DNA of 64,000 nucleotides from Bryobacterales bacterium (GCA_020854055.1 JADZGD010000018.1:25945-89944), one strand, 5' to 3'. Counted from the stretch's first letter, positions 45,874 to 55,624 are shown. Notes: generated from the letters alone by a model not told the origin. Translations and numbers: made by a program.

Positions 45874-47094
45874 ATGAGTTCAATCGAGGCAAATCCCGCC
45901 CAAATCACTCTTCCCGTCGATGTCATGGCGCTCGAACGCCAGTATCTGCTTCAGAACTACGCCCGCTACCCCGTCGTGATGCACCGTGGAAAGGGCTGCT
46001 ATCTTTACGCTGCCAGCGGAAAGCGCTACCTTGACCTGATTTCCGGCATCGGGGTCAATGCCCTCGGTCACGCCCATCCACGCATCGTCAAACTGATCCG
46101 GGAACAGGCCGGTCTCCTGCTTCACACCTCGAATCTTTACTACAACGACTACCAGGGTCCTTTGGCGGAAAAGCTGGCCAAGGTCAGCGGCCTCGATCGC
46201 AGTTTCTTTTGCAACTCCGGTACCGAAGCCATGGAGGGAGCCATCAAGATGATGCACTCCCACGGCCGCGCCATCTCGACTGAAAAGTACGAAATCGTCT
46301 CTCTCGATAACTCCTTTCATGGCCGCTCCACCGGCGCCCTGTCGCTGACCGGCCAGCCCAAGTACCGCGCCGATTTCGAACCCCTGATGCCCGGCGTGCG
46401 CTTCACCCCGCCCAATGCCATCGCCGCCCTCGAAACGGTAGTCTCGGCAAAAACCGCCGGCATCGTCATTGAAGTGATTCAGGGCGAGGGTGGCATCAAT
46501 CCGATGGACGAAGCCTTCCTCCGCCGTGCCCGCCAACTGGCCGATCAGTACGACGCGTTGCTGGTTTTCGACGAGATCCAGTGCGGCGTCGGCCGCACCG
46601 GCACCCATTTCGCCTATCAACTTTTTAACCCCGCCCTGATGCCCGACATCGCCCTTGCCGCCAAGCCGATTTCCTGCGGCCTGCCGCTCGGCGTCATCAT
46701 GGCGAATGAGAAGGCTGCTGCCACCATTAAACCCGGCATGCACGGCACCACCTTCGGAGGCGGACCGCTCACCTGCCGAGTGGCGCTGGAATTCTTCGAC
46801 ATCCTCGAAGGACTCCTGCCCTCCATCACCCGAACCGGAGACTACTTCCGTGAGCGCCTGCGCCAGCTCGCCACCAAATTTTCGTTTATCAGGAACGTGC
46901 GCGGCCGCGGCCTGATGATCGGAGCCGAACTGGACATTCCGGGCAAGCAAATCGTTCTCGATTGCATGGAAGCCGGCGTTCTGCTCAACTGCACGCACGA
47001 CACCGTGCTGCGCTACCTCCCTCCCTACACCGTCACCGAGCCCCATGTGGACACCGCCATTCGTGTCCTCGCCAAGGTTCTCAAGAAATACTGA
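45874..47094 (+). CDS. argD: Acetylornithine aminotransferase
   Basis: PLP enzyme of arginine synthesis converting N-acetylglutamate semialdehyde to N-acetylornithine (406 aa). Class III aminotransferase features: [48 protein letters not shown], the PLP-binding Asp-Glu-Ile-Gln in [15 protein letters not shown], and the Schiff-base Lys in [15 protein letters not shown], then [12 protein letters not shown]. The start at 45874 follows the dinB end; a longer frame from 45136 is the other frame of dinB. The rest of the arginine genes, argFGHR, lie about 4.4 kb further on, on the other strand. Confidence 0.9.
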   Translation: MSSIEANPAQITLPVDVMALERQYLLQNYARYPVVMHRGKGCYLYAASGKRYLDLISGIGVNALGHAHPRIVKLIREQAGLLLHTSNLYYNDYQGPLAEKLAKVSGLDRSFFCNSGTEAMEGAIKMMHSHGRAISTEKYEIVSLDNSFHGRSTGALSLTGQPKYRADFEPLMPGVRFTPPNAIAALETVVSAKTAGIVIEVIQGEGGINPMDEAFLRRARQLADQYDALLVFDEIQCGVGRTGTHFAYQLFNPALMPDIALAAKPISCGLPLGVIMANEKAAATIKPGMHGTTFGGGPLTCRVALEFFDILEGLLPSITRTGDYFRERLRQLATKFSFIRNVRGRGLMIGAELDIPGKQIVLDCMEAGVLLNCTHDTVLRYLPPYTVTEPHVDTAIRVLAKVLKKY

Positions 47095-47098
47095 ATTT

Positions 47099-48277
47099 AT
47101 GTCCTTCACCAGAGTCATCTGGATCGTCCTCGACAGCGTCGGCATCGGCGCGATGCCCGACGCTGCCGAATACGGCGATTCCGGAAGCGATACCCTCGGC
47201 CACATCGCGTGCCGCACGAATCTGCGCCTGCCGAACTTTTGCCGGTTGGGTCTCGCCAACATCCGCCCGCTCCACGGCCTGCCGCCGGTGGAACACCCGC
47301 GCGCCTGCTACGGCCGCTGCGCCCTGGCCTCGCCCGGTAAAGACACCACCACCGGCCACTGGGAAATGGCCGGAATCCACCTCGCCAAGCCCTTCCCGCT
47401 CTTCCCCAACGGCTTCCCGCGCCCGTTGATGGAACAGTTTGAAAACCGCATCGGCCGCTCGACGCTAGGCAACATCCCCGCCTCCGGCACCGAGATCATC
47501 AAGAATCTGGGCGAGGAGCACATCCGCACCGGCTCGCCCATCGTTTATACCTCGGCCGACAGCGTCTTCCAGGTCGCCGCCCACGAGGAGGTGATCCCGC
47601 TCTGGGAACTCTACAAGATCTGTGAAACCGCTCGCGATCTGCTCCGCGGACCCTACGAAGTGGGCCGCGTCATTGCCCGCCCCTTCGAAGGCGAACCCGG
47701 AGCCTTCCGCCGCACTGCCAATCGCAAGGACTACGCTGTCGCCGCGCCTCAGGGCATGCTGCTCGACCAGTTAGCCGGAAACAAGGTTCCCGTAGCTAGT
47801 GTTGGCAAGATCTTCGATATCTTCCTTGGCCGGAGCATCGGAGAGCACATAAAGACCAAATCGAACCAGGAAGGAATGGAGCAGACCCTCGAAATGATGC
47901 GAACCGAAGCCGGCGGCCTGATCTTCGTCAACCTGGTCGATTTCGACATGCTCTACGGCCACCGCAACGACCCTGCCGGCTACGCCCGCGCGCTCGAAGA
48001 TGTGGACGCCTGGCTCCCCCAATTCGATGCCGCCCTCAAACCCGGAGACCTGGCCATCTTCACCGCCGACCACGGCTGCGATCCCACCACGCCCTCAACC
48101 GACCACACCCGTGAATACGTTCCTCTGCTCGCCTACGGCCCCGAAACAGCCAAAGCGATCGACCTCGGAACAAGATCCACCCTATCCGATATAGGCCAAA
48201 CCGTAGCCGCCAACTTTGGCTGCCGGATTGCCGCCGGTGTCAGTTTTCTTGAACCGTTATCTACCGCAACTTTTTGA
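47099..48277 (+). CDS. deoB: Phosphopentomutase
   Basis: Interconverts ribose or deoxyribose 1- and 5-phosphates in nucleoside salvage (392 aa). Alkaline-phosphatase-superfamily metal sites: [14 protein letters not shown] with the phosphoacceptor Thr in [11 protein letters not shown], and [23 protein letters not shown]. The start [15 protein letters not shown] falls four bases after the argD stop. mtnP is elsewhere in the window but no other nucleoside-salvage gene adjoins. The C-terminal tail (EPLSTATF) is short. Confidence 0.95.
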   Translation: MSFTRVIWIVLDSVGIGAMPDAAEYGDSGSDTLGHIACRTNLRLPNFCRLGLANIRPLHGLPPVEHPRACYGRCALASPGKDTTTGHWEMAGIHLAKPFPLFPNGFPRPLMEQFENRIGRSTLGNIPASGTEIIKNLGEEHIRTGSPIVYTSADSVFQVAAHEEVIPLWELYKICETARDLLRGPYEVGRVIARPFEGEPGAFRRTANRKDYAVAAPQGMLLDQLAGNKVPVASVGKIFDIFLGRSIGEHIKTKSNQEGMEQTLEMMRTEAGGLIFVNLVDFDMLYGHRNDPAGYARALEDVDAWLPQFDAALKPGDLAIFTADHGCDPTTPSTDHTREYVPLLAYGPETAKAIDLGTRSTLSDIGQTVAANFGCRIAAGVSFLEPLSTATF

Positions 48278-48525
48278 CCCCGGCCGCATTCAATAAAGTG
48301 AGTCCATCCTGAAGTGGACATCGAACCGCCCCGGCGCTGATGACCCGAACGTGGTAGGAAGCGTTCGTGCCGGAGCCGGAGCGGCCTTTTTTAGAAACTC
48401 CGCGCGAAACGGGGAGCGCCATTTGTCGTTCCCGTTTCGCCCATCGCATCAGATGATTCGCTTTTCTTTCCCCACCCGAGTCATAATGAAAGACAACTTC
48501 CAATTCATCGATATGAGGTGGGTGG

Positions 48526-49179
48526 ATGCTGGAGACGGAGTTGTTTGCATTCCTGGATCGGACCTCGGATGCGGCATTTGCCGTCACCGAAGAGGGGGAG
48601 ATCTGTTCCTGGAACAAATCAGCGGAGAGGATCTTCGGCTACCCGGCCTCGGAAGCGCTGAACCACACCTGTTTTGAACTGCTCCAGGGTCTCGGGGCAA
48701 TGGGCACTCAAGTCTGCATGGGTGAATGCAGCATTCAGCACTGTGCCTCGCAGCAGAGAGAGATCCCCGATTTTGACCTCCAGGTGCGTACCCGTTCCGG
48801 CGACCGCGTCTGGATCAACGTCTCCACCATCGTTTTCGATGAGTTCCACCGGGGCCGGCGGTTGATTGTTCACCTCGCCCGGGACATTTCCCGCCGTAAG
48901 AAAAGTGAGGAGCTGCTGACGAAATTGCTGGAGTTATCGCAACAACTGGCGGCTAGCTCCGGCGACACGGACGGTAAAGCCCCCATCGTGCCCCTTTCAG
49001 ACCAGGAGCGGCGAATTCTCCGCTTGTTCGCCAAGGGAAGGAATTCCACCGAAATTGCCCGGGAACTGGATATCACCCTGCCCACCCTGCGCAATCATCT
49101 GCACAACATCAATAAAAAACTCCGCACCCATAACCGCCTGGAAGCCGTAATGCACGCCATCCAGCGCGGCCTCATTTAG
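48526..49179 (+). CDS. PAS-LuxR transcriptional regulator
   Basis: Probable one-component regulator (217 aa). PAS domain at about residues 3-125 (LFAFLDRTSDAAFAVTEEGEICSWNKSAERIFGYPASEAL to IVHLARDISRRKKSEE), then a LuxR-type HTH at about 155-217 (LSDQERRILRLFAKGRNSTEIARELDITLPTLRNHLHNINKKLRTHNRLEAV). The PAS region has cysteines at 64, 68 and 73 (CMGECSIQHC), besides Cys27 and Cys49, hinting at a metal or redox sensor. The 250 bases upstream contain a possible CATAAT -10 but no clear -35. Single-gene transcript. Confidence 0.85.
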   Translation: MLETELFAFLDRTSDAAFAVTEEGEICSWNKSAERIFGYPASEALNHTCFELLQGLGAMGTQVCMGECSIQHCASQQREIPDFDLQVRTRSGDRVWINVSTIVFDEFHRGRRLIVHLARDISRRKKSEELLTKLLELSQQLAASSGDTDGKAPIVPLSDQERRILRLFAKGRNSTEIARELDITLPTLRNHLHNINKKLRTHNRLEAVMHAIQRGLI

Positions 49180-49277
49180 AAGCTCCAACCTCCAGCCGTC
49201 CTCTCTGCTTCGCGTCCATGCCGGACACGGGTCCGAGAGCGCCGGCGTTTTCCGCGGCGTCACCGTCAGCAACTCCG

Positions 49278-51293
49278 TCAACTCGCGTGCGGCTCCATCC
49301 GCCGCCCGCCATACATCAGGTACCGCCCGTCCAGCGTGAACCATTTCATGGGTCTTCCGGCGCCATCCTGCCGCATCCATACCAGCCGCCCATCGGTCGC
49401 AAACGGCTGCCCGTCGTCAATCGCCAACGCCAGTCCCACGCTCCAACGGATTACGTCTTTGGAACCGCCGGGCAACTCGATCTCCAACTGCCGGATCACG
49501 CCGTTCACCGCCGCTTTCGCCGCAAACCGCGGCCGGTTTGCGCCGGAATACGCCGCCACCAACGCCACGGTCACCGACGGAGTCTTCCCGCCCCGATAGC
49601 GGTACTCCACCAGCGGAGCCGCCACCCAGTCGTCGCCGTGGTTGCCTACCCAACCCCGTGGCGGATCTTTCTTTCCCTCGAAAATCTCCATCACTGTCCC
49701 ATCCGGCGCCGCCACCAGGTCCAGCAGCACGTTCCGATCCCGATTCTCAGACCACCACGTCAGCCGCGCCGCATCTTGGGACCACCGCTCCGCCGGCCCC
49801 ATCTGCCAGCAGTTCCGGATGTCCGCCCCCTCGTCGGCGTCCATCGCATCCAGCGCCAGCAGATACTCGCCGTTAATCCACAGCAGCAGCCGCTCGTGCG
49901 ATCCATAAATCCCCGCTCCGCGCCCGCGCCTGAAATTCCACCCGTAGTCTCCCTCCCAGTAGCCGCCCTGATAACGCGCGTGGATCAATTTGATATCGCC
50001 GGAAAACTCTGTCCGCAGTAACTCCGCATCGGCGCCCGACTGATTGCGTCCCCCCAGGTTCAACGTGCTATGCGCTGCCGTCGACTTGCCGTATGGCCCC
50101 ATCGGGTCGCTCATCTCGTAGGTCAGAATCCCCGGATCCGCCACCATCATCCGCCCGCCGGAGCGGAACGCGAAACCCAGCCGGCTCAAATGGCAATGGC
50201 CCCCGCCCCAGCTGCTGGCGTCGAACGCAATGTAGTCCGCTCCCGGCCTCCATGCCGATCTCATGTAGATCTGGCCCGCATTCGCGAACGTCTGGCACAA
50301 CGGAGGCGTTTCCGGAGCCTGTAACTTCAGCCATGCCATCACCCGCCGGCGCTGCTCCAATCCGGCCAGCACCTTCGGGTCGCTCAGCGGCCCTATTGCG
50401 TCGTTGATCCCCGACAAGTCGCACTGTGCGCCATAATCGAGCGAAGCGAGCAGCCGCTTTACATCCACGTGAGCGTCGGCGCCGGGAAAGATCTGCGCCA
50501 GCCGGCAGTAATTCGCCGCTACCTGCGTCATCCAGCCGGCATAGCTCGGCGTCCGTTCGATGTGCGCTCCATCGGGCAGAAACTGGCCGGCCAACGCTGC
50601 CTCCATTCCGGGAATCGCCAGCTCCTGCAGCCGGCCGGCATTTTCCAGAAACGGAAAACGCAGCGCCGTAAACACCAGCGCGTCCAGTTGCGAAATTCGC
50701 CAGTTGCCCACCGCTGTCAGATGATGCGAAAGAAACTCCGCCTGGTGGCTGATGGAAGCGAGCATCCGGTCCAGGAAGGCATCATCGAACGACGGACTTC
50801 CCAAAAACACCCACAGCACACCCGTCCATCCGGCATGGACGCTCGATCCGAGCCGGATGCTCATATTCAACGTGTTGTCGCCGGCCCGCAGCGTGGTCGC
50901 GTGTTCGTAGGGGTCTCCCCGGATCCAGTCTTCGATGTATGCCCGGGCCGCCTTGGCGAACCGCTCGTCGCCGGTTGCCTTGTATGCCGAAGCGAGCGGC
51001 CCCAGGTAATAAAACCGGTTCAACTGCGCCGGCCACTCCTGGTGATGAATCTGCCCGCCGCTCCAGTCGATCTGTTTCAGCCCGATCTCGACCGGGGTGC
51101 GGTCATAAAAAAATACCGTGCCTTCGGCGATCTTCTCCGCTTGCTTCATCACCGCGCCGTCCGCCGGCGCCACCTGCTCACTCGGAAACTCGCTCAGCAG
51201 TCGTGCCCGCTGTAGCACTACCGTCCGCAGCCCGGCCTTCTCGCCCCAGGCAGCCGCCCCCGCAGCCGAAAGCAACAACGTTCTCCGCTTCAA
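49278..51293 (-). CDS. Tat-exported heparinase II/III-like polysaccharide lyase
   Basis: Secreted enzyme (671 aa) for uronate-containing polysaccharides. The TTG start, with GGAGGAG six bases upstream, gives a twin-arginine signal MKRRTLLLSAAGAAAWG; an ATG at 51332 with no good spacing would add 13 residues and hide this. An alpha-toroid domain (about 40-330) contains YYLGPLASAYKATGDERFAKAAR and VGNWRISQLDALVFTALRFP; the beta-sandwich heparinase domain starts around 355 with FDASSWGGGHCHLSRLGFAF and AAHSTLNL. The Tyr/His catalytic pair is plausible but not proven. Substrate is unknown, perhaps alginate or a glycosaminoglycan. It lies after the arg operon. Confidence 0.85.
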   Translation of the reverse strand: MKRRTLLLSAAGAAAWGEKAGLRTVVLQRARLLSEFPSEQVAPADGAVMKQAEKIAEGTVFFYDRTPVEIGLKQIDWSGGQIHHQEWPAQLNRFYYLGPLASAYKATGDERFAKAARAYIEDWIRGDPYEHATTLRAGDNTLNMSIRLGSSVHAGWTGVLWVFLGSPSFDDAFLDRMLASISHQAEFLSHHLTAVGNWRISQLDALVFTALRFPFLENAGRLQELAIPGMEAALAGQFLPDGAHIERTPSYAGWMTQVAANYCRLAQIFPGADAHVDVKRLLASLDYGAQCDLSGINDAIGPLSDPKVLAGLEQRRRVMAWLKLQAPETPPLCQTFANAGQIYMRSAWRPGADYIAFDASSWGGGHCHLSRLGFAFRSGGRMMVADPGILTYEMSDPMGPYGKSTAAHSTLNLGGRNQSGADAELLRTEFSGDIKLIHARYQGGYWEGDYGWNFRRGRGAGIYGSHERLLLWINGEYLLALDAMDADEGADIRNCWQMGPAERWSQDAARLTWWSENRDRNVLLDLVAAPDGTVMEIFEGKKDPPRGWVGNHGDDWVAAPLVEYRYRGGKTPSVTVALVAAYSGANRPRFAAKAAVNGVIRQLEIELPGGSKDVIRWSVGLALAIDDGQPFATDGRLVWMRQDGAGRPMKWFTLDGRYLMYGGRRMEPHAS

Positions 51294-51476
51294 TGTTGGC
51301 TCCTCCTCCCTTCGCCACGCGTCGCGCACCATTGTAAACCCCGGCGCGCGGCCAGTCAGGAACAGTATGGACTGGAGATCGTCGAAAAACTGGGAAAGCC
51401 GTTTGCTGGCGGTTACGGGAGTCGCGGCCGTTGGGGGACGGAGTTGTCCTGGGCTCTTCCACCAGCTCCGAGGGCG

Positions 51477-51908
51477 TTACTGCAGAAAAACTTCCAGCCG
51501 GGCGCGAACTTGGCCGGCCGCGCCGGCGTCGGCGGTGATCACCAGCACGGTGTCATCCCCGGCTATGGTTCCCACAATCTCCGGCCATTCAGCCTGGTCC
51601 AGCGCCGCGGCCAGTGAGCCGGCGTGCGCCGGCGAAGTTTTCAGAATGAGCAGGTTCTGCGCGGACCGGATCTCCCACATCGAGCCGCGAGCCACCGTCT
51701 CCACCGTGGGTCCGGAAGGCTCGGGCCGCATCTGCCGGTAACCCTCGCCCGTCTTTACTAATCCCAACTCACGGATATCGCGAGAAAGAGTAACTTGTGT
51801 AGTCTGAACTCCAGCCTCGGCCAGAATCCGCGCTAACTCGTCTTGCGTCGCAATGCGGCGCGAACGAATTACCTTGAGTATCTGGCCGTGCCGCAGACTC
51901 TTACTCAT
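51477..51908 (-). CDS. argR: Arginine repressor ArgR
   Basis: Arginine-dependent repressor (143 aa). The N-terminal winged helix (KSLRHGQILKVIRSRRIATQDELARILAEAGVQTTQVTLSRDIRELGLVK) and the C-terminal hexamerisation/arginine-binding domain (HAGSLAAALDQAEWPEIVGTIAGDDTVLVITADAGAAGQVRARLEVF) are complete, including GTIAGDDTVLVI. It overlaps the argH stop by 4 bases, so the repressor is the last gene of the operon it likely controls. ARG boxes lie over the argF promoter. Confidence 0.95.
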   Translation of the reverse strand: MSKSLRHGQILKVIRSRRIATQDELARILAEAGVQTTQVTLSRDIRELGLVKTGEGYRQMRPEPSGPTVETVARGSMWEIRSAQNLLILKTSPAHAGSLAAALDQAEWPEIVGTIAGDDTVLVITADAGAAGQVRARLEVFLQ

Positions 51909-53287
51909 CCACGCAGTATCTCCAGGCGGCGGCGGGCCTCAACCAGCGCGCGGCCCACGGTTTCCGGCGCGGTGCCTCCGGGCACGGCCCGCGTCTTCAT
52001 TCCTTCTTCGGGTCTCAGCAATAGACCCATTTCCGGCCGGAACTCGGGCGCGAAGGCGGCCAGTTCCTCCCCGGTCCAGTCGCCGGGTTTCCGTCCCGTC
52101 CGCACGCTTTCCAGCACCAGTCGTCCGACAATCTGGTGCGCCTGATGAAACGGCGTGCCGGCTCTTGACAGCGCTTCCGCCAGGTCGGTCGCAATCAGCC
52201 AGCCCTGCTCGGCCGCCTGGGCCGGCGGCCCCGGATTCAGTTTCGCCGTGTCCACCACCACCCTGGCCATCTCCAGCGCCGCGGTAGTCTGGTCAACCGC
52301 TTCAAACAGCGGCTCTTTGTCCTCCTGCATGTCGCGGTTGTAAGTCATCGGCAGACCCTTCATCGTGACAAACAGTGAAGTGTAAGCGCCGAACACCCGG
52401 CCACACTTACCTCGAATCAGTTCCAGCGAATCGGGATTTTTCTTCTGCGGCATCAAACTGGAGCCGCTGGTAACTCCATCGGCCAGTTCCAGCCACCCGA
52501 ACTCCTCGCTCGAATAAAGAATCCAATCCTCCGCCAGCCGGCTCAAATGGAGCATAATGACCGATGCCGCATGCAGATAGTCCAGCGCAAAGTCACGATC
52601 GGCTGAAACATCCATGCTGTTGCGCGTAATGGCGCCAAAGCCCATCTCGGCCGCCATCGCCGCGCGGTCGAACGGGAACCCCGAGCCCGCCAGCGCGCCG
52701 GAGCCGAGCGGCATCACATCAACCCGCGCCCGCGCCTGACTCAGCCGCTCCGCATCGCGGGCGAACATCTCAAAGTACGCCAGCAGGTAGTGTGGCCACA
52801 AAACCGCCTGTGCCCGCCGCAAGTGCGTGTAGCCACAAATCACCGCCCGGGGATCCCGCCCGGCCGAATCGATTAGCGCCGCCATCAGTCCGAACAGCGC
52901 CTCCCGCGTACGGTCAATCTCCGCCCGCAGCCACAGCCGTGTGTCGAGCGAGACCTGCTCGTTGCGGCTCCGCCCGGTGTGGACTTTTGCCGCCAGCGGC
53001 CCCGCCTTTTCTCCCAGCTTGCGAATCACCAGCGTATGGACGTCTTCGTCCGCCGCTTCTTCGAAAAAACTCGGTGTGCGCGAATCCGCCAGTACCGCGT
53101 CATAGGCACCCACCAGCGCGTCCGTTTCGGCCGCGGTCAGAATTCCAGCCCGCGCGAGCGCCCGGACGAAGGCCTTCGAACCGGCGATGTCACTCTCCAG
53201 TAGCCGCCGGTCGAAGTCCAACGAACCCGAGAAACGCTCGAACAACTCCGACGGCCCGGTCTCGAATCGCCCGCCCCAAAGCTTCAT
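51905..53287 (-). CDS. argH: Argininosuccinate lyase
   Basis: Cleaves argininosuccinate to arginine and fumarate (460 aa). Fumarase/aspartase superfamily: LWGGRFETGPSELFERFSGSLDFDRRL at the start, HTGRSRNEQVSLDTRLWLR with the catalytic region, and the signature GSSLMPQKKNPDSLELIRGK. The start overlaps the argG stop by four bases and the end overlaps argR. Confidence 0.96.
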   Translation of the reverse strand: MKLWGGRFETGPSELFERFSGSLDFDRRLLESDIAGSKAFVRALARAGILTAAETDALVGAYDAVLADSRTPSFFEEAADEDVHTLVIRKLGEKAGPLAAKVHTGRSRNEQVSLDTRLWLRAEIDRTREALFGLMAALIDSAGRDPRAVICGYTHLRRAQAVLWPHYLLAYFEMFARDAERLSQARARVDVMPLGSGALAGSGFPFDRAAMAAEMGFGAITRNSMDVSADRDFALDYLHAASVIMLHLSRLAEDWILYSSEEFGWLELADGVTSGSSLMPQKKNPDSLELIRGKCGRVFGAYTSLFVTMKGLPMTYNRDMQEDKEPLFEAVDQTTAALEMARVVVDTAKLNPGPPAQAAEQGWLIATDLAEALSRAGTPFHQAHQIVGRLVLESVRTGRKPGDWTGEELAAFAPEFRPEMGLLLRPEEGMKTRAVPGGTAPETVGRALVEARRRLEILRG

Positions 53288-54492
53288 CCGCGCGCCTTCG
53301 AGGCCCGCACCTTGATCGGCAGCCCAATCAGGTTGATAAAGCCCAGTGCGTCCTTCTGGTCATACTCGGCGCCCATCGTGAAGCTGGCGATGTTCAGCGA
53401 GTACAGCGAATTGGGCGATTTGCGGCTCACCGGTTCAATCGTGCCTTTGTACAGCCGCAGCGTTACCTCGCCCGTCACCGGCCGGCTGGTCACCTCGAAG
53501 AACGCATCCAGCGCCTCGCGCAACGGCGTGAACCACAGCCCGTTGTACACCAGCTCGGCGTAGTCGAGGGCCAGCTTTTGCTTGTAGTGCAGCGTGTTCT
53601 TGTCAAGCGCCAGCGCCTCCAGTTCCTTGTGGGCGTAAAAGATCAGCGTCCCGCCCGGTGTCTCATAACAGCCGCGCGATTTCATGCCCACGAAGCGGTT
53701 CTCCACCAGGTCCACCCGGCCCACGCCAGCCTCGGCGCCAATCGCATTCAACGTCTCCAATAACTCCGCCGCCGATGGGTAATTCGCGCCGTTCACCGCT
53801 ACCGGCACGCCGCCCTCGAACCCGATCGTGACGTCCACCGCCCGGTCGGCCGCTTCCCGGGGGCTCTTGGTCAGCATCCAGATCTCGTCCGGAGCCGCGT
53901 TGGCCGGATCCTCCAGCGCCCCGCCTTCGTGCGAGATGTGCCAGATGTTGCGGTCCCGGCTGTAAATCTTGGTGGTGGTCTGCGAAATGGGAACGTTGTG
54001 CGCCGCCGCGTAGCTTATCGCATCTTCCCGCGAAACAATATCCCACTCGCGCCACGGCGCAATCACCGCCAGTTGCGGAGCTAGCGCCTTATAGGTCAAC
54101 TCAAATCGGACCTGGTCGTTGCCCTTGCCCGTGCAGCCATGCGCCAGGCCGTCGCATCCGGTCGCCAGCGCCACCTCCACCTGCCGCTTGGCCAGTAGCG
54201 GGCGTGCGATCGAAGTCCCCAGCAGGTACTTGTGCTCGTACTCTCCCCCCGCCCGGACAATCTTCCAGACGTAATCGCGCACGAACTCTTCCCGCATGTC
54301 CTCGACGTGGACTTCCGAAGCGCCGGTCTTTAGCGCCTTCGCCTCCAGGCCCGCCAGTTCGTCGCCGCCCTGTCCAATGTCGCCGCACACCGCCACCACC
54401 TCGCAGCCGTAGTTTTCCTTCAGCCACGGGATGATGACAGACGTATCCAATCCGCCTGAATAGGCGAGTGCCACTTTCTTCGGTTTGTCCAT
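53284..54492 (-). CDS. argG: Argininosuccinate synthase
   Basis: Condenses citrulline and aspartate with ATP (402 aa). The P-loop is KVALAYSGGLDTSVIIPWL; also GCTGKGNDQVRFELTY and the citrulline-binding ISYAAAHNVPI. The terminal SLYSLNIASFTMGAEYDQKDALGFINLIGLPIKV is standard. It follows argF after a 39-base spacer holding a hairpin and overlaps argH. Confidence 0.96.
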   Translation of the reverse strand: MDKPKKVALAYSGGLDTSVIIPWLKENYGCEVVAVCGDIGQGGDELAGLEAKALKTGASEVHVEDMREEFVRDYVWKIVRAGGEYEHKYLLGTSIARPLLAKRQVEVALATGCDGLAHGCTGKGNDQVRFELTYKALAPQLAVIAPWREWDIVSREDAISYAAAHNVPISQTTTKIYSRDRNIWHISHEGGALEDPANAAPDEIWMLTKSPREAADRAVDVTIGFEGGVPVAVNGANYPSAAELLETLNAIGAEAGVGRVDLVENRFVGMKSRGCYETPGGTLIFYAHKELEALALDKNTLHYKQKLALDYAELVYNGLWFTPLREALDAFFEVTSRPVTGEVTLRLYKGTIEPVSRKSPNSLYSLNIASFTMGAEYDQKDALGFINLIGLPIKVRASKARG

Positions 54493-54508
54493 AAATATCG
54501 ATTTTAGC

Positions 54509-54526
54509 CGTCCGCCCGTGCGGACG
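54509..54526. repeat. Hairpin in the argF-argG spacer
   Basis: CGTCCGC, CCGT, GCGGACG: 7-bp arms, 4-base loop, about 15-35 bases before the argG start (read on the minus strand). There is no T-run downstream, so it may tune argG translation or message stability rather than end transcription. Confidence 0.4.
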
Positions 54527-54531
54527 TCCCG

Positions 54532-55482
54532 CTAGGAGAGCATCATCAACAGCAGCGCTTTCTGCGCGTGCAACCGGTTCTCCGCCTGGTCGAAAACAAC
54601 CGACTGCCCGGATTCCATCACGCCGTCGGTGACCTCCTGGCCCCGCTTGGCCGGCAGGCAATGCATGAAGACGGCATCGGGCCGCGCTTTGGCCATCAGC
54701 GCTTCGTTCACCTGGAATGGAAGGAAATTCTGGCGGCGCTGGTCGGCTTCCCGTTCCTGGCCCATGCTGGCCCACACGTCGGTGTAGACCGCGTGCGCGC
54801 CCGCCACGGCCTTCGCCGCATCGTGAACGATCTCGATGTGCGTGCCCGCCACTGCCGCCAGCGCCATCGCATCGGAAACGATTTCCGGCCTCGGCTCGTA
54901 GCCTGCCGGACAGCCCAAAGTGAAGTCCATCCCCAGCCGGGTGGCGGTCAACATCAGCGAGTTCGCCACATTGTTCCCATCGCCCACAAAGGTGACCTTC
55001 AGGCCGCGCGTCTCGCCAAACTGTTCCCGAATTGTGAATACATCGGCCAGCGCCTGGCACGGATGGTAAAGGTCGCTCAAGGCGTTGATTACCGGCACGC
55101 TCGACCACCGCGCCATCTCGTCGATCGTCTCCTGCTGAAATACCCGGGCCACAATTCCCTGCGTCCAGCGGTCCAGGTTGCGCGCCACGTCCTTTAATGG
55201 CTCCCGCTCGGCAACCGGACCGGTCGAAACCACCGCATCGCCGCCCAACTGCTTGATGGCCAACTCGAACGTCAACCGCGTGCGCAGCGAAGGTTTCTCA
55301 AACAGCAGGCTGAGATAGCGCCCCGCCAGGGAACGCGCAAATCGCGAGGGATGTGCCTTCACCTGCTCGGTCAACTCCATCAGCGAGCACACTTCTTCGT
55401 TGGAAAGATCCAGATCCTTGCGCAAATCCTGCGCCGTGGCCTTCCACATCAACTCAGCCGGTAACGTCACTGCCATCGCCAT
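54532..55482 (-). CDS. argF: Ornithine carbamoyltransferase (arg operon start)
   Basis: Makes citrulline from ornithine and carbamoyl phosphate (316 aa). The carbamoyl-phosphate motif appears as FEKPSLRTRLTFELA (usual SxRTR), then the HPCQ motif in DLYHPCQALADVF and the ornithine site HCLPAKRGQEV. The ATG at 55482 has AGGTGAGG just upstream; a second ATG is two codons on. It is the first gene of argF-argG-argH-argR, behind promoter and ARG boxes. Confidence 0.95.
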   Translation of the reverse strand: MAMAVTLPAELMWKATAQDLRKDLDLSNEEVCSLMELTEQVKAHPSRFARSLAGRYLSLLFEKPSLRTRLTFELAIKQLGGDAVVSTGPVAEREPLKDVARNLDRWTQGIVARVFQQETIDEMARWSSVPVINALSDLYHPCQALADVFTIREQFGETRGLKVTFVGDGNNVANSLMLTATRLGMDFTLGCPAGYEPRPEIVSDAMALAAVAGTHIEIVHDAAKAVAGAHAVYTDVWASMGQEREADQRRQNFLPFQVNEALMAKARPDAVFMHCLPAKRGQEVTDGVMESGQSVVFDQAENRLHAQKALLLMMLS

Positions 55483-55529
55483 CGTCCTCACCTGACACCA
55501 GCGCAAACTGCCGGAACCCCGGCTCGGGA

Positions 55530-55567
55530 ACTGAATGTTTATTCAGATAAATGAATAATTACACAAT
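55530..55567 (-). promoter_or_regulatory. Tandem ARG boxes (ArgR operator) of the arg operon
   Basis: CTGAAT, GTTT, ATTCAG at 55531-55546 is a perfect palindrome matching the TGAAT-N4-ATTCA core of ArgR sites. A second box, 55550-55567, has the left half AATGAATA intact and a degenerate right half. As 18-bp boxes (55530-55547 and 55550-55567) they are 2 bases apart, the spacing usual for paired ARG boxes. They lie across the argF -10 and its downstream region. Confidence 0.75.
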
Positions 55568-55584
55568 CACCGGCTGGCGGTCAA
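55558..55584 (-). promoter_or_regulatory. Candidate argF promoter
   Basis: On the minus strand TTGACC (55584-55579) and TGTAAT (55563-55558) are separated by 15 bases, each five of six to consensus though the spacer is short. The -10 overlaps the second ARG box, so ArgR binding would occlude RNA polymerase. Confidence 0.5.
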
Positions 55585-55624
55585 GTATACCCGCAATCCA
55601 AAATGTGTCATTGTCTCTATATCT

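Noticed and set aside
45880..47262. A 460-codon minus-strand open frame over argD and the start of deoB
   Set aside because: No motif, and argD on the plus strand has complete PLP-enzyme signatures.
48380..48396. A short GCCG-GAG-CGGC hairpin followed by C and six T between deoB and the PAS-LuxR gene
   Set aside because: The stem is only four base pairs, too weak to call a terminator with confidence.
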